Part shown: positions 20,859-30,015 of the stretch, one piece after another | Numbering within the stretch: position 1 is the first letter of the stretch | How the letters are laid out: the number at the start of each line of letters is the position of its first letter | NCBI GenBank assembly: GCA_910589125.1 | Contig: CAJURX010000001.1 | Location: forward strand, 1-64,000 | DNA: 64,000 bases | Source: an uncultured Eggerthellaceae bacterium | Lineage (GTDB): Bacteria; Actinomycetota; Coriobacteriia; Coriobacteriales; Eggerthellaceae | Reading direction: 5' to 3' | Notes under the pieces: model-generated | Seen by the model: only the letters and a program-made list of their open reading frames with translations | The model's database searches: none | What the model was told of the DNA's origin: nothing | Translations under genes and position numbers: made by a program

Positions 20859-21215
20859 CTACTGGACGGAAGGGTCCCCATCGTTCATGGGCGCGCCGCC
20901 CAGGACATGCACATGCAGATGATGCACGGATTGGCGCGCATCATCGTTGGTGTTGGAGAGCATGCGGAAGCCGCTCTCGCAGATGCCCTCGATCCTGGCC
21001 ACCTCTCCCACTGCGCGCATGACGGCGACCATATCCTCGTCCGAGACGCCATCGGCGATGTTGTCATAGTGCTCCTTCGGGATCACGAGCACATGGGTGG
21101 GCATCATGGGGTTCACGTCGCGGAATGCGAGGACGCGATCATCCTCATAGACCACGTCCGACGGGATGTCCCCAGCGACTATCTTGCAGAATATGCAATC
21201 ATCCTTGCGAGCCAT
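20859..21215 (-). CDS. HIT family protein (HINT-like nucleotide phosphoramidase)
   Basis: Small nucleotide-binding hydrolase of the histidine-triad family, often acting on AMP-lysine or other adenosine phosphoramidates. 118 residues with N-terminal CIFCKIVAGDIPS and the triad HHLHVHV at 98-104, the last His being catalytic in the family. GGGGAGG precedes the ATG. Last gene of the peptidase-xseA-xseB-HIT operon, 11 bp after xseB. The exact substrate cannot be read from sequence. Confidence 0.93.
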   Translation of the reverse strand: MARKDDCIFCKIVAGDIPSDVVYEDDRVLAFRDVNPMMPTHVLVIPKEHYDNIADGVSDEDMVAVMRAVGEVARIEGICESGFRMLSNTNDDARQSVHHLHVHVLGGAPMNDGDPSVQ

Positions 21216-21226
21216 GGCTTCCTCCC

Positions 21227-21484
21227 CTACGCCTTCGAGAGCGTGCTGTCTTGGATATCATCCTCGGGCGCTTGCGCGAGCTCGCCCATGAGGACCTGCA
21301 CCTTCTGCTCCGCCGCATCGAGCTTCCCTTGGAGCAGGGAGAGCAGCTGCACGCCCTTGCCGTAGCGCTCTAGGCTCTGCTCGAGCTCGAGGTCCCCCGC
21401 TTCGAGGGATGCGACGATGGATTCAAGCTCAGCCATGGCCTCCTTGAATGTGAGGCCCTCTGCGCTCTTCGCGCCTTCTGTCAT
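21227..21484 (-). CDS. xseB: Exodeoxyribonuclease VII small subunit
   Basis: Small partner of XseA in the single-strand exonuclease VII complex. 85 residues, two helices, with the family pattern LTFKEAMAELESIVASLEAG followed by LEQSLERYGKGVQLL. The ATG overlaps the xseA stop by four bases (ATGA), so it is translationally coupled; the longer frame upstream belongs to xseA sequence. Confidence 0.95.
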   Translation of the reverse strand: MTEGAKSAEGLTFKEAMAELESIVASLEAGDLELEQSLERYGKGVQLLSLLQGKLDAAEQKVQVLMGELAQAPEDDIQDSTLSKA

Positions 21485-22851
21485 GCAAAGCTCCCTTCTA
21501 TGAATGAGTATTCCTCTCGTGCGATCCTCATGACCTGGCATCCCATGATGCCATCCGCCACGCGGACATCGACCTCATCCCCAACGCTCACGCCTTCGAC
21601 CGAGGATATGACATGGCCCTCCTCCGTGAAGGCAGCCGCATAGCCGCGGGTGAGCACCGCCAAGGGGGACAGGCTCTCCAGCTTGGCTGCATCCACGGCA
21701 ACGCGCTCCTTGTAGGGGCGCACGAGCGTGCGTCCAGCACCCTCCATGCCCACGCGCATGCGCACAAGGCGCGATGTCGGCTCTGCGAGCACGCGCGGGC
21801 CCACCTTCGCGAGGCGCATCCGCATGTGCGCCACCCGCTCAGCCGCCCGTGCGACCGAGCGCGCGATGGCCAGTGCCAGCCTGGATGACAGGTCATCCAG
21901 CCCTTGCGCATCGTCGCGGATGAGCGCGAGCGGGTCTGCGAAGAGCGGACGGGTGCGCATATCAGAGAGAGCGCGCTGATGCTGGGAGATCAGAGATGCT
22001 TCCGCGAATCCCATGCGCCGAGCGATGCCGCAAAGCGCTTGGCGCAGGTCAGCGAGCGCGGGTGCCACCGCCTCAGCTGCCGCTGTCGGCGTGGAGGCGC
22101 GCACATCGGCCACCATGTCGGCGATGGAGGTATCCGGCTCATGGCCGATGCCCGTGACCACGCAGACGGGAAGCGCTGCGATGTGGCGCGCGAGCGCCTC
22201 ATCGTTGAAGGGCATCAGGTCCTCGAAGGAGCCGCCGCCCCTGACGAGCAGGATGACCTCAGCTCCTGCGGCTGCCACCGCATCCAAGCCAGCGATGAGG
22301 TGCGCAGGGGCATCTGCACCCTCTACGGGCACGCCTGCCACGACCACCTCTGCGAGCGGGTAGCGGCGCCTGAGCGTGCGCAGGACGTCATAGACCGCAG
22401 CACCTCGAGGAGAGGTCACCAACCCGATGCGCGCAGGGAGCACCGGGATCGGGCGCTTCATCTCCGGGCGCATGAGCCCTTCAGCCTCGAGCTTCTTCGC
22501 CAGGTTCGCGATGCGCATGCGGATGTCGCCCTCGCCTGCCAGCACGATGGAGGATACGTCGAAGTTCATGCGGCCCTTCGCCGCATAGAGGCTGAACCTG
22601 CCCGTGACCTCAACGACCGCACCCACCTTGAGCTGGATGCCCGACGCCTTGAATCGGTTCATCCACATGAGGCATGGCAGCGACGCCTTCTCCTGGGCAT
22701 CCTTCAGCGTGAAGTAGACCGCAGCGTAGCCTGGCTTGTTGGAGAGCTCGGAGACCTCGCCCACGATCCGCACGGTTATGGCTTCCAGCTGTCCCTTCGC
22801 GATGGCGAGCGCCGCAGCGACGCTCAGCGCCTTCGGTGCCGCCTCTGCCAC
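21481..22851 (-). CDS. xseA: Exodeoxyribonuclease VII large subunit
   Basis: Catalytic subunit degrading single-stranded DNA from both ends. 456 residues: N-terminal OB-fold (about 10-105), catalytic domain with the signature GIGHEPDTSIADMVADVRAS and TPTAAAE (near 265-290), then a long helical arm and C-terminal domain. A GTG start four bases after the peptidase stop fits the family N terminus; the much longer frame upstream runs antisense-like through the peptidase gene and is rejected. The ribosome site is weak. Confidence 0.94.
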   Translation of the reverse strand: MAEAAPKALSVAAALAIAKGQLEAITVRIVGEVSELSNKPGYAAVYFTLKDAQEKASLPCLMWMNRFKASGIQLKVGAVVEVTGRFSLYAAKGRMNFDVSSIVLAGEGDIRMRIANLAKKLEAEGLMRPEMKRPIPVLPARIGLVTSPRGAAVYDVLRTLRRRYPLAEVVVAGVPVEGADAPAHLIAGLDAVAAAGAEVILLVRGGGSFEDLMPFNDEALARHIAALPVCVVTGIGHEPDTSIADMVADVRASTPTAAAEAVAPALADLRQALCGIARRMGFAEASLISQHQRALSDMRTRPLFADPLALIRDDAQGLDDLSSRLALAIARSVARAAERVAHMRMRLAKVGPRVLAEPTSRLVRMRVGMEGAGRTLVRPYKERVAVDAAKLESLSPLAVLTRGYAAAFTEEGHVISSVEGVSVGDEVDVRVADGIMGCQVMRIAREEYSFIEGSFA

Positions 22852-22855
22852 GAGC

Positions 22856-23518
22856 CTAGTCCCGATTCTGACCGAGCAGCCAGAGCAGCTGCAGGATGGA
22901 GGTGAGGGCAGCTGCCAGGTACGTGAATGCGCAAGCGCGCAGCACGTCGAATGCACCCTTCTGCTCCGCCGCCGGCAAGCCGACGGTGCCCATGTAGGCC
23001 ATGGCGCGTCGGGATGCGTTGAATTCGACGGGCAGGGTGACCAGCTGGAAGAGCACGACGGCGGCATACATGATGATGGCTGCCGTGATGAGGCCGGCCA
23101 TGTTCATGAAGATGCCGATCATCAGCAGGAAGATCCACGCATTCGATGCCATGTTCGCCACGGGCACGATGGCGCCGCGCACCTTCATGGGCGCATACCC
23201 CATGGCATGCTGGCATGCATGCCCCACCTCATGGCATGCTGTGGCCGTTGCCGTGATGGAGGTGGCGTCGAACGCATCGGGCGAGAGCGTGACAGAATTG
23301 CTGCGCGGGTCGAAGAAGTCCTGTCCGGGGCCTCCCCGTCTGATCTCCACGCCCTGGATGCCGTAGTACGCGAGCATCTGGCGCGCCATCTGCGCACCGG
23401 TCATCCCATTGGATGCGCGCACGTTGGAATAGCGCTTCAGCTTGTGGTTCACATACCCCTGGGCTGCAAGCCCGATGACGAGCGTGACGATGACGAGTGC
23501 AAGGTATCCATTGCCCAT
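22856..23518 (-). CDS. Membrane zinc metallopeptidase, YugP/Zn_peptidase_2 type
   Basis: Putative membrane-embedded neutral zinc peptidase. 220 residues: one N-terminal helix (about 5-22), the zinc motif HEVGH at 96-100 followed by ACQHA, then two or three C-terminal membrane helices (about 125-175 and 195-218). AAAGGA lies six bases before the ATG. Natural substrates of this family are not well established. It heads the operon with xseA, xseB and HIT, which gives no functional hint. Confidence 0.88.
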   Translation of the reverse strand: MGNGYLALVIVTLVIGLAAQGYVNHKLKRYSNVRASNGMTGAQMARQMLAYYGIQGVEIRRGGPGQDFFDPRSNSVTLSPDAFDATSITATATACHEVGHACQHAMGYAPMKVRGAIVPVANMASNAWIFLLMIGIFMNMAGLITAAIIMYAAVVLFQLVTLPVEFNASRRAMAYMGTVGLPAAEQKGAFDVLRACAFTYLAAALTSILQLLWLLGQNRD

Positions 23519-23583
23519 GTTCGATCCTTTCGTTTCCCCCGATGGTAACATACATCTGTTCGCATGCGTCGGGGCGTTGCCTA

Positions 23584-24729
23584 TCAGATGGATTCGATCG
23601 CAAGCTCTCCATCCACGAGCCGCATCGAGAGCTTCCCCTCCAGAAGGCGCACGAGCTTCTCTCCGATGAGATTCTTGCGCCAGCCCTTCATCAGCCCCGA
23701 TTCCTCCACATGCCCGCGTGCCAGGTTGGTGAGGTCTGCGTTGGAGGCGAGCGTCTGCATGGCGATGTCGTTCTCGCGGGATACGATGCGCGTGAGCGCC
23801 AGCATGAGGTCGAGGGCGCTATCCACGTTGGGCTCGCTCGACGCAGGACGGTCGAGCGCGGGCAGCTCATCCTCTGGCATGTCGAATCCCTTGGCGAGCA
23901 GCGCCACGAACTCGCGTGCGTCCTTCGTGGAGAGCTTCTCCCGGATCCCCCGGATCAAGAACAGGTCATCGATCGTGCGCGTCTCCTTGCGGCACGCCTC
24001 CACGACCTGCTCATCCGAGAGCACCCACTTCCTGGGGATGTCACGCTCCTGAGCTCGCCGCTCGCGCCACGCCGCGACCTCTCGGGCACCGGCAAGCTGA
24101 CGGCGATTCAGCTGGTTCCCGCGCTTCAGATGCCGGAACCGCTCGCGCGGGTCGATCGCATAATGGTCCGCATTCGCCAGCTCGCGGAAATCCGGGTCCA
24201 GCCATGAGAGCCTCCCCTTCTCCTCCAGCATGGCCGACATGCGCTCATAGAGCTCAGGTAGGAAGGCCACATCCCCTGAGGCGTATTCCAGCTGGCTGCG
24301 CGAGAGCGGACGGCGCGCCCAATCGGTGAAGGAATCCGATTTCTTCAGCGTCACGCCGCAGATGGCGCTGACGAGCTGCGCGAGCCCCACCTGATGGCTG
24401 AATCCGAGGAGCGCAGCTGCCACCTGCGTATCGAACAAGGGCCAGGGGATGCTGCCCGTCGTGCGCAGGAGCAGCTCGATGTCCTGGGTCGCTGCGTGGA
24501 GCACCTTCATGATGCTCTCATCCTCCAGCACCTCCCCGATCAAGGTCAGGTCGGGTATGGAGAAGGGATCGATGATCCAGATCTCATCATCGGTCGCCGC
24601 CTGTATCAGGCAGAGCTTCGGGTAATACGTCTTCTCCCTGAGGAATTCGGTATCGAGCGCCAGGACCTTTGAGGCTCGTGCGCGCTCGATGAATCCCACA
24701 AGGGCGGTCTCGTCGCTGATGTACTTCAA
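23584..24729 (-). CDS. rnd: Ribonuclease D
   Basis: 3'-5' exoribonuclease that trims tRNA and other structured RNA. 381 residues: DEDDy exonuclease domain with LALDTEFLREKTYYPKLCLI near residue 23 (Asp-x-Glu), HAATQDIELL, and the tyrosine motif near YASGDVAFL; then HRDC-type helical repeats, the first around 210-290. The start is a TTG, since it gives the usual distance to the first Asp; no good ribosome site was seen. Transcribed divergently from the kinase gene at 24813. Confidence 0.93.
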   Translation of the reverse strand: MKYISDETALVGFIERARASKVLALDTEFLREKTYYPKLCLIQAATDDEIWIIDPFSIPDLTLIGEVLEDESIMKVLHAATQDIELLLRTTGSIPWPLFDTQVAAALLGFSHQVGLAQLVSAICGVTLKKSDSFTDWARRPLSRSQLEYASGDVAFLPELYERMSAMLEEKGRLSWLDPDFRELANADHYAIDPRERFRHLKRGNQLNRRQLAGAREVAAWRERRAQERDIPRKWVLSDEQVVEACRKETRTIDDLFLIRGIREKLSTKDAREFVALLAKGFDMPEDELPALDRPASSEPNVDSALDLMLALTRIVSRENDIAMQTLASNADLTNLARGHVEESGLMKGWRKNLIGEKLVRLLEGKLSMRLVDGELAIESI

Positions 24730-24812
24730 AAAGCTGCTATCTTTCGCGTATCCGGATGCAATGTCTCTGTAATATTATCAGTCATCGAAGAGATGGGGAG
24801 GGGCATGCCCGC

Positions 24813-25721
24813 ATGAGATTGCTCGTGATAGCTAACCTGGCATCTGGCTTGGGCGAAGGCGTGATGTATGACTTCATGCGCGCGTTCGCCGAGGACGGGG
24901 ACGAGATCATCATCCGCTACAGCGACGGCCAGACCGACCTGAGGACGTTCTTGGCAGATGCCGACAAGTTCGATGCCGTCGTGGCCTCAGGCGGAGATGG
25001 CACGCTGTCCATGGTCGCCTATCTCCTGGCTGATACCGGCATCCCCATCGTGCCCCTGCCCGCCGGCACCGCGAACCTCCTCACCCTGAACCTCTGCAGC
25101 CCCTCCGAGCCGCACGCCGTCGCGCAGATGCTCCGCGAGGGGCGCATCATGGATTTCGACCTGGGCGAGGTGACGCTCCAAGACGGAGAGCGGTCCGGCT
25201 TCATGATGATGGCGGGTGCAGGATATGACGCCTCCATCATGAAGGATGCGGAGGGCGGCAAGAAGCTCTGGGGGCAGATGGCCTATTTCACCTCCGCGGT
25301 GACCAATGCGACGCCACAGGTCGCCCGATTCGCACTCACGCTGGATGGCGAGGATGTGAGCTGCGAAGGCGTGGGCGTGCTGATCGTGAACTTCGCCAAG
25401 ATCCAATTCGATGTGCCGGTGATCCATGAGAACAAGCCGCGCGACGGGATGTTCGATGTGGTGGTGCTCCGGACCAAGGACGCCTTCGGGCTGATCCCGG
25501 CGCTCATCACCGCCATCCTGGACAAGAGCGGCGATGTCCCGACCAGGACGGATGCCTTCTCCGTGTTCCAAGCGCAGAGCGTGTCGGTCGCAGCGGACCC
25601 GGCACTGCCCATGCAGTTCGACGGCGAGGCCACCGACCACCTCACGCCATTCTCAGCGCGCGTGCTCCCCCGCGCCGCGCGGTTCGTCGTATCGGAGGAG
25701 TGCGTCCGGACCTATTCCTGA
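24813..25721 (+). CDS. Diacylglycerol kinase family lipid kinase (DagK/YegS-like)
   Basis: Predicted to phosphorylate a lipid such as diacylglycerol, or a sphingoid or undecaprenyl-linked alcohol. 302 residues with the nucleotide-binding signature VVASGGDGTLSMVAYLLA (near residue 60) and PLPAGTANLL, then the C-terminal beta-sandwich ending in MQFDGEATDHLTP. GGAGGGG lies upstream of the ATG; the earlier in-frame ATG has none. Its end overlaps the end of terC by 10 bases (convergent). Substrate unknown. Confidence 0.88.
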   Translation: MRLLVIANLASGLGEGVMYDFMRAFAEDGDEIIIRYSDGQTDLRTFLADADKFDAVVASGGDGTLSMVAYLLADTGIPIVPLPAGTANLLTLNLCSPSEPHAVAQMLREGRIMDFDLGEVTLQDGERSGFMMMAGAGYDASIMKDAEGGKKLWGQMAYFTSAVTNATPQVARFALTLDGEDVSCEGVGVLIVNFAKIQFDVPVIHENKPRDGMFDVVVLRTKDAFGLIPALITAILDKSGDVPTRTDAFSVFQAQSVSVAADPALPMQFDGEATDHLTPFSARVLPRAARFVVSEECVRTYS

Positions 25722-26545
25722 TCCGCCTTCTCGGACGGTGCATCTGCACCTTCCGACCCGAGGGTCGCGCGATAGCGCGCCAGATTCGCATTGAAGCGCA
25801 TCTGCACGAGCTCCAGCACGATGGCGAACACCATGGCGAAGTAGACCATGAGCTTCTCCAGATGCATGTCCAGAAGCTCCACGCCCGTGGTGATGCCGAG
25901 CGAATCCAGGACCAGAAGAGCACCGATGGCTGCGATGAACACGAGGGCCAAGATCTTCATCTCCGCATGGGCGTTGATGAACTCTGAGATCGGGTCGATG
26001 AACACCATCATGATGACGATGGCGATGATGACCGCGGCGATCATGACGAACAGATGCTCGGCGAGCCCCACCGCCGTGATGACCGAATCGATGGAGAACA
26101 CCACATCCATGACCATGATGGTGCCGATGGCCTGACCGAGCCCGATCCGATGGCGCGCCTTGTGCTCTTCCGAGTGCTCCGCCTTGATCTCCGTGAGCGA
26201 GAGCATCTCCTTCAGCTCGATGATCCCCTTGTAGATGAGATACGCCCCTCCTGCGAGCATCACCACATCCCGGATGCTCAAGGGATGATGATAGGCACCG
26301 AGGTTGATGTCCACGAGCACGTAGGTCAGGTGCACGAGCCAGCTTGCGAAGCAGAGGAACGCACAGCGCATGATGAGCGCGCCCGCAAGTCCCAGCTTGC
26401 GCCCGATATGGCGCTTCTCCTCCGGGAGGCGGTTGGTGGTGAGGGAGATGAACACGATGTTGTCCACGCCCAGCACGATCTCCAGGAACGTGAGCGTGAT
26501 GAGGCTGATCCATATCTCCGGTGTTGTGAGCAATGCGAGGTCCAT
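25712..26545 (-). CDS. TerC family integral membrane protein
   Basis: Polytopic membrane protein of the TerC/YceF family, linked to metal homeostasis, notably manganese export or metalation of secreted proteins. 277 residues with about seven helices. Family landmarks are LEIVLGVDNIVFIS near the N terminus and MDVVFSIDSVITAVGL in the middle; these acidic intramembrane motifs (VDN, SID) are the conserved ones. No clear ribosome site at the ATG; GTG codons just upstream are possible. Ends tail-to-tail with the lipid kinase. Confidence 0.92.
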   Translation of the reverse strand: MDLALLTTPEIWISLITLTFLEIVLGVDNIVFISLTTNRLPEEKRHIGRKLGLAGALIMRCAFLCFASWLVHLTYVLVDINLGAYHHPLSIRDVVMLAGGAYLIYKGIIELKEMLSLTEIKAEHSEEHKARHRIGLGQAIGTIMVMDVVFSIDSVITAVGLAEHLFVMIAAVIIAIVIMMVFIDPISEFINAHAEMKILALVFIAAIGALLVLDSLGITTGVELLDMHLEKLMVYFAMVFAIVLELVQMRFNANLARYRATLGSEGADAPSEKADQE

Positions 26546-26582
26546 GGGGCAGCACACTACCAAAGGAGCGCAGATTTCTCAA

Positions 26583-26591
26583 TGATATACT
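26583..26591 (+). promoter_or_regulatory. Extended -10 promoter of the gene at 26627
   Basis: TGATATACT fits an extended -10 (TGnTATAAT), about 35 bp before the ATG. No -35 is recognisable at normal distance. Confidence 0.45.
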
Positions 26592-26626
26592 CTCAACAGT
26601 AACCGAATCGAAGGGATGATCGCCCC

Positions 26627-27583
26627 ATGGAAGACGATCTGACAAAGCCGAACAGGCATGCGGATGATGCGCCCGCAAGCGCCGCATCTGACGCCACCAA
26701 GGCAGAGGATGGCCCTGCTGGGGCATCGCGGGACGCAGGCGTTGGAGCATCGCTTGCCGGCAAGCTCAGCGGACTGAAGAAGCCGAGCTTCGCAGATCTG
26801 CTCGACCCATCCCGCGGATCTGCGGATGACGCATCCGCGCGGAAGAAGGTGCGCGGTCCCGTTGTCTACCTCGATGGGGATCAGCTCGCCCGCCCCCTCG
26901 ACATGCCGAAGAAGGTGCGCTTGGGCCTCATCGGCGCCCTCGTCGTCGCAGCCCTCATCGGCGCAGCGTTCCTGAGCTGGTACTTCGACGGCATCGTGAA
27001 CGAGCCGAAGCGCCAGCAGGAGGCGCTTGCCGAGACGCTCTCCCAAGAGGTCTCCTACGAATTGCCGAACCTGTACTCGCTGATGCCGCTCGATGATGCC
27101 ACTATCCTATCCACGCTCCAAGGATCAGGGCTCACCATCATCGAGCGCCCGCAGAAGGAGGGGCGCTCCCTCTATGAGCTGATCCGCTTGCCGGAGGGGC
27201 TCAACGTCGTGGATGCGGGTGCCATGTACCTCTCCGGCGTGGACAACCTCTCAGCTGGCGATGCTGCTCGCCTGCTCAATGGCGGATGGGATCTCCAGAT
27301 AGATCGCGAGAACGGCGTCAACATGGTGCTCCACTACGCGGATTTCAAGGCGACGTCCGTGGACGCTGCCGTCCAGTCCGCCCTTGCCATCGAAGGCCTC
27401 ACGGAGACGAGCATCGAAGAGAGCGGCGAGGATAGCGCTGGCAACACTTACGTGATGGGCACCATCACAGGCGATGCCGGAACCTTCTCCTGGAGGGTGT
27501 CCGCCCTCCCCCTCTCCGAGGTCTACAGCATAAGCGGGCTTCCCGAGAGCGCCGTCTACGTTGGCATCCGCATGACATCATAG
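26627..27583 (+). CDS. Unknown protein: Ala/Asp-rich cytoplasmic N terminus, one membrane helix, extracytoplasmic domain
   Basis: I do not recognise a family. 318 residues. The first ~95 are charged, Ala/Ser/Asp-rich and probably disordered, followed by one membrane helix (about 99-120, LGLIGALVVAALIGAAFLSW). The C-terminal ~195 residues would be outside the cell. That part is mixed alpha/beta with two similar-looking segments (after LQGSGLTII and after AVQSALAIEGLTE), but I cannot prove a duplication. AAGGGA precedes the ATG. Monocistronic between terC and the tRNA-Pro gene. Confidence 0.85.
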   Translation: MEDDLTKPNRHADDAPASAASDATKAEDGPAGASRDAGVGASLAGKLSGLKKPSFADLLDPSRGSADDASARKKVRGPVVYLDGDQLARPLDMPKKVRLGLIGALVVAALIGAAFLSWYFDGIVNEPKRQQEALAETLSQEVSYELPNLYSLMPLDDATILSTLQGSGLTIIERPQKEGRSLYELIRLPEGLNVVDAGAMYLSGVDNLSAGDAARLLNGGWDLQIDRENGVNMVLHYADFKATSVDAAVQSALAIEGLTETSIEESGEDSAGNTYVMGTITGDAGTFSWRVSALPLSEVYSISGLPESAVYVGIRMTS

Positions 27584-27590
27584 TTTCCTC

Positions 27591-27619
27591 TTGAAAGCAG
27601 CGTACGGGAACGCTATCAT
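27591..27619 (+). promoter_or_regulatory. Promoter of tRNA-Pro
   Basis: -35 TTGAAA (27591-27596), 17-bp spacer, -10 TATCAT (27614-27619), about 33 bp before the tRNA 5' end. Confidence 0.7.
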
Positions 27620-27651
27620 ATGCAAGCTGCTTGAGAGCAGCGCATGTTCTA

Positions 27652-27728
<77 letters not shown>

Positions 27729-27736
27729 GGTATCCT

Positions 27737-27764
27737 GAAAGGGAGGGCTGATGCCCTCCCTTTC
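27737..27764. terminator. Bidirectional hairpin between tRNA-Pro and coaBC
   Basis: 12-bp perfect stem GAAAGGGAGGGC / GCCCTCCCTTTC with a TGAT loop, followed by TTG. It ends the tRNA transcript and can also end coaBC on the minus strand. Confidence 0.75.
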
Positions 27765-27808
27765 TTGCGTCTGGAAACGGTGGGGCGGGTCGGCCTGGAC
27801 CAGGTGAT

Positions 27809-28999
27809 CTACCCCTTCGCGATGAGAGCGATCAGCGCGCGAGCGACCTCTGGCTTCGGCATGCGGGCGAGGCGCGTGATGGCATGCTCGCTCACGAAGC
27901 TCACCTCATCCTCATCGGACCCGAACACGTCCTGGGCGGATACATCATTCGCCACGATGAGGTCAGCTCCCTTCCGTGCGAGCTTCTCTCGGGCATGCGC
28001 TTCGGCCTCGCCTGCCTCTGCCGCGAACCCCACCACCATCTGATCGGGGCGCTTGGCATGGCCTAGCTCTGAGAGGATGTCAGGGTTCGGCACCATGCGG
28101 ATGCATGAGAGCGCATCATCGTCAGCACCCTTCTTGAGCTTGCCCGCATGGGCCCTCTCAGGACGGTAATCAGCAACAGCGGCAACGCAGATGGCGATAT
28201 CGGCATTGGAGAACGCCGTGCATGCGGCATCGCGCATCTCGCGCGCCGTCTGGACCGAGACCACCTCCGCACGCGCATCGTAGGCGATGCTCACCGGACC
28301 AGAGACGACCGTTACGGACGCACCTGCATCCAGTGCGGCAGCTGCGATGGCGGCTCCCATCTTCCCGCTGGATCGGTTCGAGATGAATCGGACATCATCG
28401 ATGGGCTCGACGGTGGGACCCGAGGTCACCAAGATGCGCTTCCCTGCGAGCGCCTGCTCTGATGCCTCAGAGCGACCATCCAAGCATGCGAGCACCGCAC
28501 GTGAGATCCGCTCAGGCGCAGGGAGCTTCCCCGCCCCCACTTCACCGCAAGCCAGATAGCCCGCATCGGGCGCGATCACGTGCACGCCACGCGACCTCAG
28601 CACCTCGAGGTTCGCCTGCGTCGCCGCGTTCTCATACATATGCACGTTCATCGCTGGCGCGATGAACAGAGGGCACGTGCAAGCGAGCACGGTCGAGGTC
28701 AAGAGGTCATCCGCGATGCCGCATGCCACCTTCGCGCACACATCTGCCGTGCATGGTGCGATGACCATGGCATCTGCCTGCTCAGCAAGGGAGATGTGCG
28801 GGATCGGGTCGGCGTCATCGAACAAGCTCACCTTCGCCTGTCCCTGGGTGAGCGCACGGAAGGTCTCCACGCCCACGAAGCGCGTGGCCGCTTGCGTCAT
28901 CACGACCGAGACGTCGCATCCTGCCTTCTGGAACGAGCGGATGAGCTCGCATGCCTTGTATGCTGCGATGCATCCGGTGACGCCGACGAGGATGTTCAT
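27809..28999 (-). CDS. coaBC: Phosphopantothenoylcysteine decarboxylase / synthetase
   Basis: Bifunctional coenzyme A enzyme: CoaB joins cysteine to 4'-phosphopantothenate and CoaC decarboxylates it. 396 residues. CoaC half: flavin site GVTGCIAAYK, PAMNVHMYENAATQ, and the substrate-clamp motif YLACGEVGAGK. CoaB half from about 185: TSGPTVEPIDDVRFISNRSSGKMG and the KLKK nucleotide site. The ATG shares one base with the rluD stop and has GGAGG four bases upstream. Last gene of ileS-lspA-rluD-coaBC. Confidence 0.97.
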   Translation of the reverse strand: MNILVGVTGCIAAYKACELIRSFQKAGCDVSVVMTQAATRFVGVETFRALTQGQAKVSLFDDADPIPHISLAEQADAMVIAPCTADVCAKVACGIADDLLTSTVLACTCPLFIAPAMNVHMYENAATQANLEVLRSRGVHVIAPDAGYLACGEVGAGKLPAPERISRAVLACLDGRSEASEQALAGKRILVTSGPTVEPIDDVRFISNRSSGKMGAAIAAAALDAGASVTVVSGPVSIAYDARAEVVSVQTAREMRDAACTAFSNADIAICVAAVADYRPERAHAGKLKKGADDDALSCIRMVPNPDILSELGHAKRPDQMVVGFAAEAGEAEAHAREKLARKGADLIVANDVSAQDVFGSDEDEVSFVSEHAITRLARMPKPEVARALIALIAKG

Positions 29000-30015
29000 C
29001 ACGCCTCCATTCCCATGAGCTGGAATACCTCGCGCCCGTAGTCGGTGATGTCGCTCGTGCGCTCACGCAAGGAGGCGAGCACGCATGCCAGGTCATCGGG
29101 CAGGCCATCGACGAGCTCGACGGAGGCACCCGTGAAGGGATGCTCGAAGCCGATCCGGTACGAATGCAGGAACTGCCGGGTGAGCCCTAGAGATGCGGAA
29201 GGGTGCTTGGGGGCGTTCGCCGTATAGGTGGCATCGCCCACGATCGGGTGCTTGATGTATTGCATGTGCACGCGGATCTGGTGAGTGCGACCGGTGTAGA
29301 GCTTGCACTCCACGAGCGCATATCCCCCATCCTTCGACCCCACCTCGAAGCGCGCGAGCACCTTGAAGGTGGTGATGGCATCCCGCGCTGATGCGCCATC
29401 CCCCACCGCCATCTTCTGCCTATCGGACCGGGACCGCTCGATGGGCGCATCCACCATGCCCGAATCCACCGATATCGCCCCATGCACGAGCGCGAGGTAG
29501 CGCCGATCGACCGACTTCGTCGCGATGGCATCCATGAGCGCATAGCCCGCCTCATCGGTCTTGGCAGCCAGCATGAGGCCGCTCGTATCCCCATCGAGCC
29601 TATGCACGATGCCCGGTCGATCCTCCTCGCCCTGGACGTTGCAGAGCCCTTCCCAGCCATAGCGATGCAAGAGCGCAGAAGCGAGCGTTCCCGTCACGTG
29701 ATCAGGGCTCGGATGCGTGATCATGCCCGCAGGCTTGGAGAGCACGAGCAGGTCATCATCCTCGAAGCGGACATCCAGCTCGATCGGCTCAGGTGCGAGC
29801 GCACGAGCCTCATCATCCACCTCCATGATGATGACGTCGCGCGCATCCACCACGCACCGCTTCGAAGCAGCGCTCCCATTGACGAGCACGCGACCCTCAT
29901 CGCACGCCTTCGCGCCTTGGCTCCTGCTGCGCACCTCGCCCATGGTGCCCAAGAGCACATCCAAGCGCATGCCTGCCTCATCAGGCGTCACCACGTGGCT
30001 CACCGCTCTGGCCAT
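28999..30015 (-). CDS. rluD: RluD-type 23S rRNA pseudouridine synthase
   Basis: Isomerises uridines in 23S rRNA, typically in helix 69. 338 residues: N-terminal S4 RNA-binding domain (about 10-70), then the RluA catalytic domain with the active Asp in HRLDGDTSGLM and the later TGRTHQIRVHM motif. GGAGG sits six bases before the ATG; a GTG directly before it is an alternative. The first 35 bases overlap the 3' end of lspA. Assignment to RluD rather than another RluA-family enzyme is by position and domain layout. Confidence 0.92.
   Translation of the reverse strand: MARAVSHVVTPDEAGMRLDVLLGTMGEVRSRSQGAKACDEGRVLVNGSAASKRCVVDARDVIIMEVDDEARALAPEPIELDVRFEDDDLLVLSKPAGMITHPSPDHVTGTLASALLHRYGWEGLCNVQGEEDRPGIVHRLDGDTSGLMLAAKTDEAGYALMDAIATKSVDRRYLALVHGAISVDSGMVDAPIERSRSDRQKMAVGDGASARDAITTFKVLARFEVGSKDGGYALVECKLYTGRTHQIRVHMQYIKHPIVGDATYTANAPKHPSASLGLTRQFLHSYRIGFEHPFTGASVELVDGLPDDLACVLASLRERTSDITDYGREVFQLMGMEA

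Noticed and set aside
21904..22905. 333-residue plus-strand frame opposite xseA
   Set aside because: xseA carries the exonuclease VII signature on the other strand; the plus frame has no motif or ribosome site.
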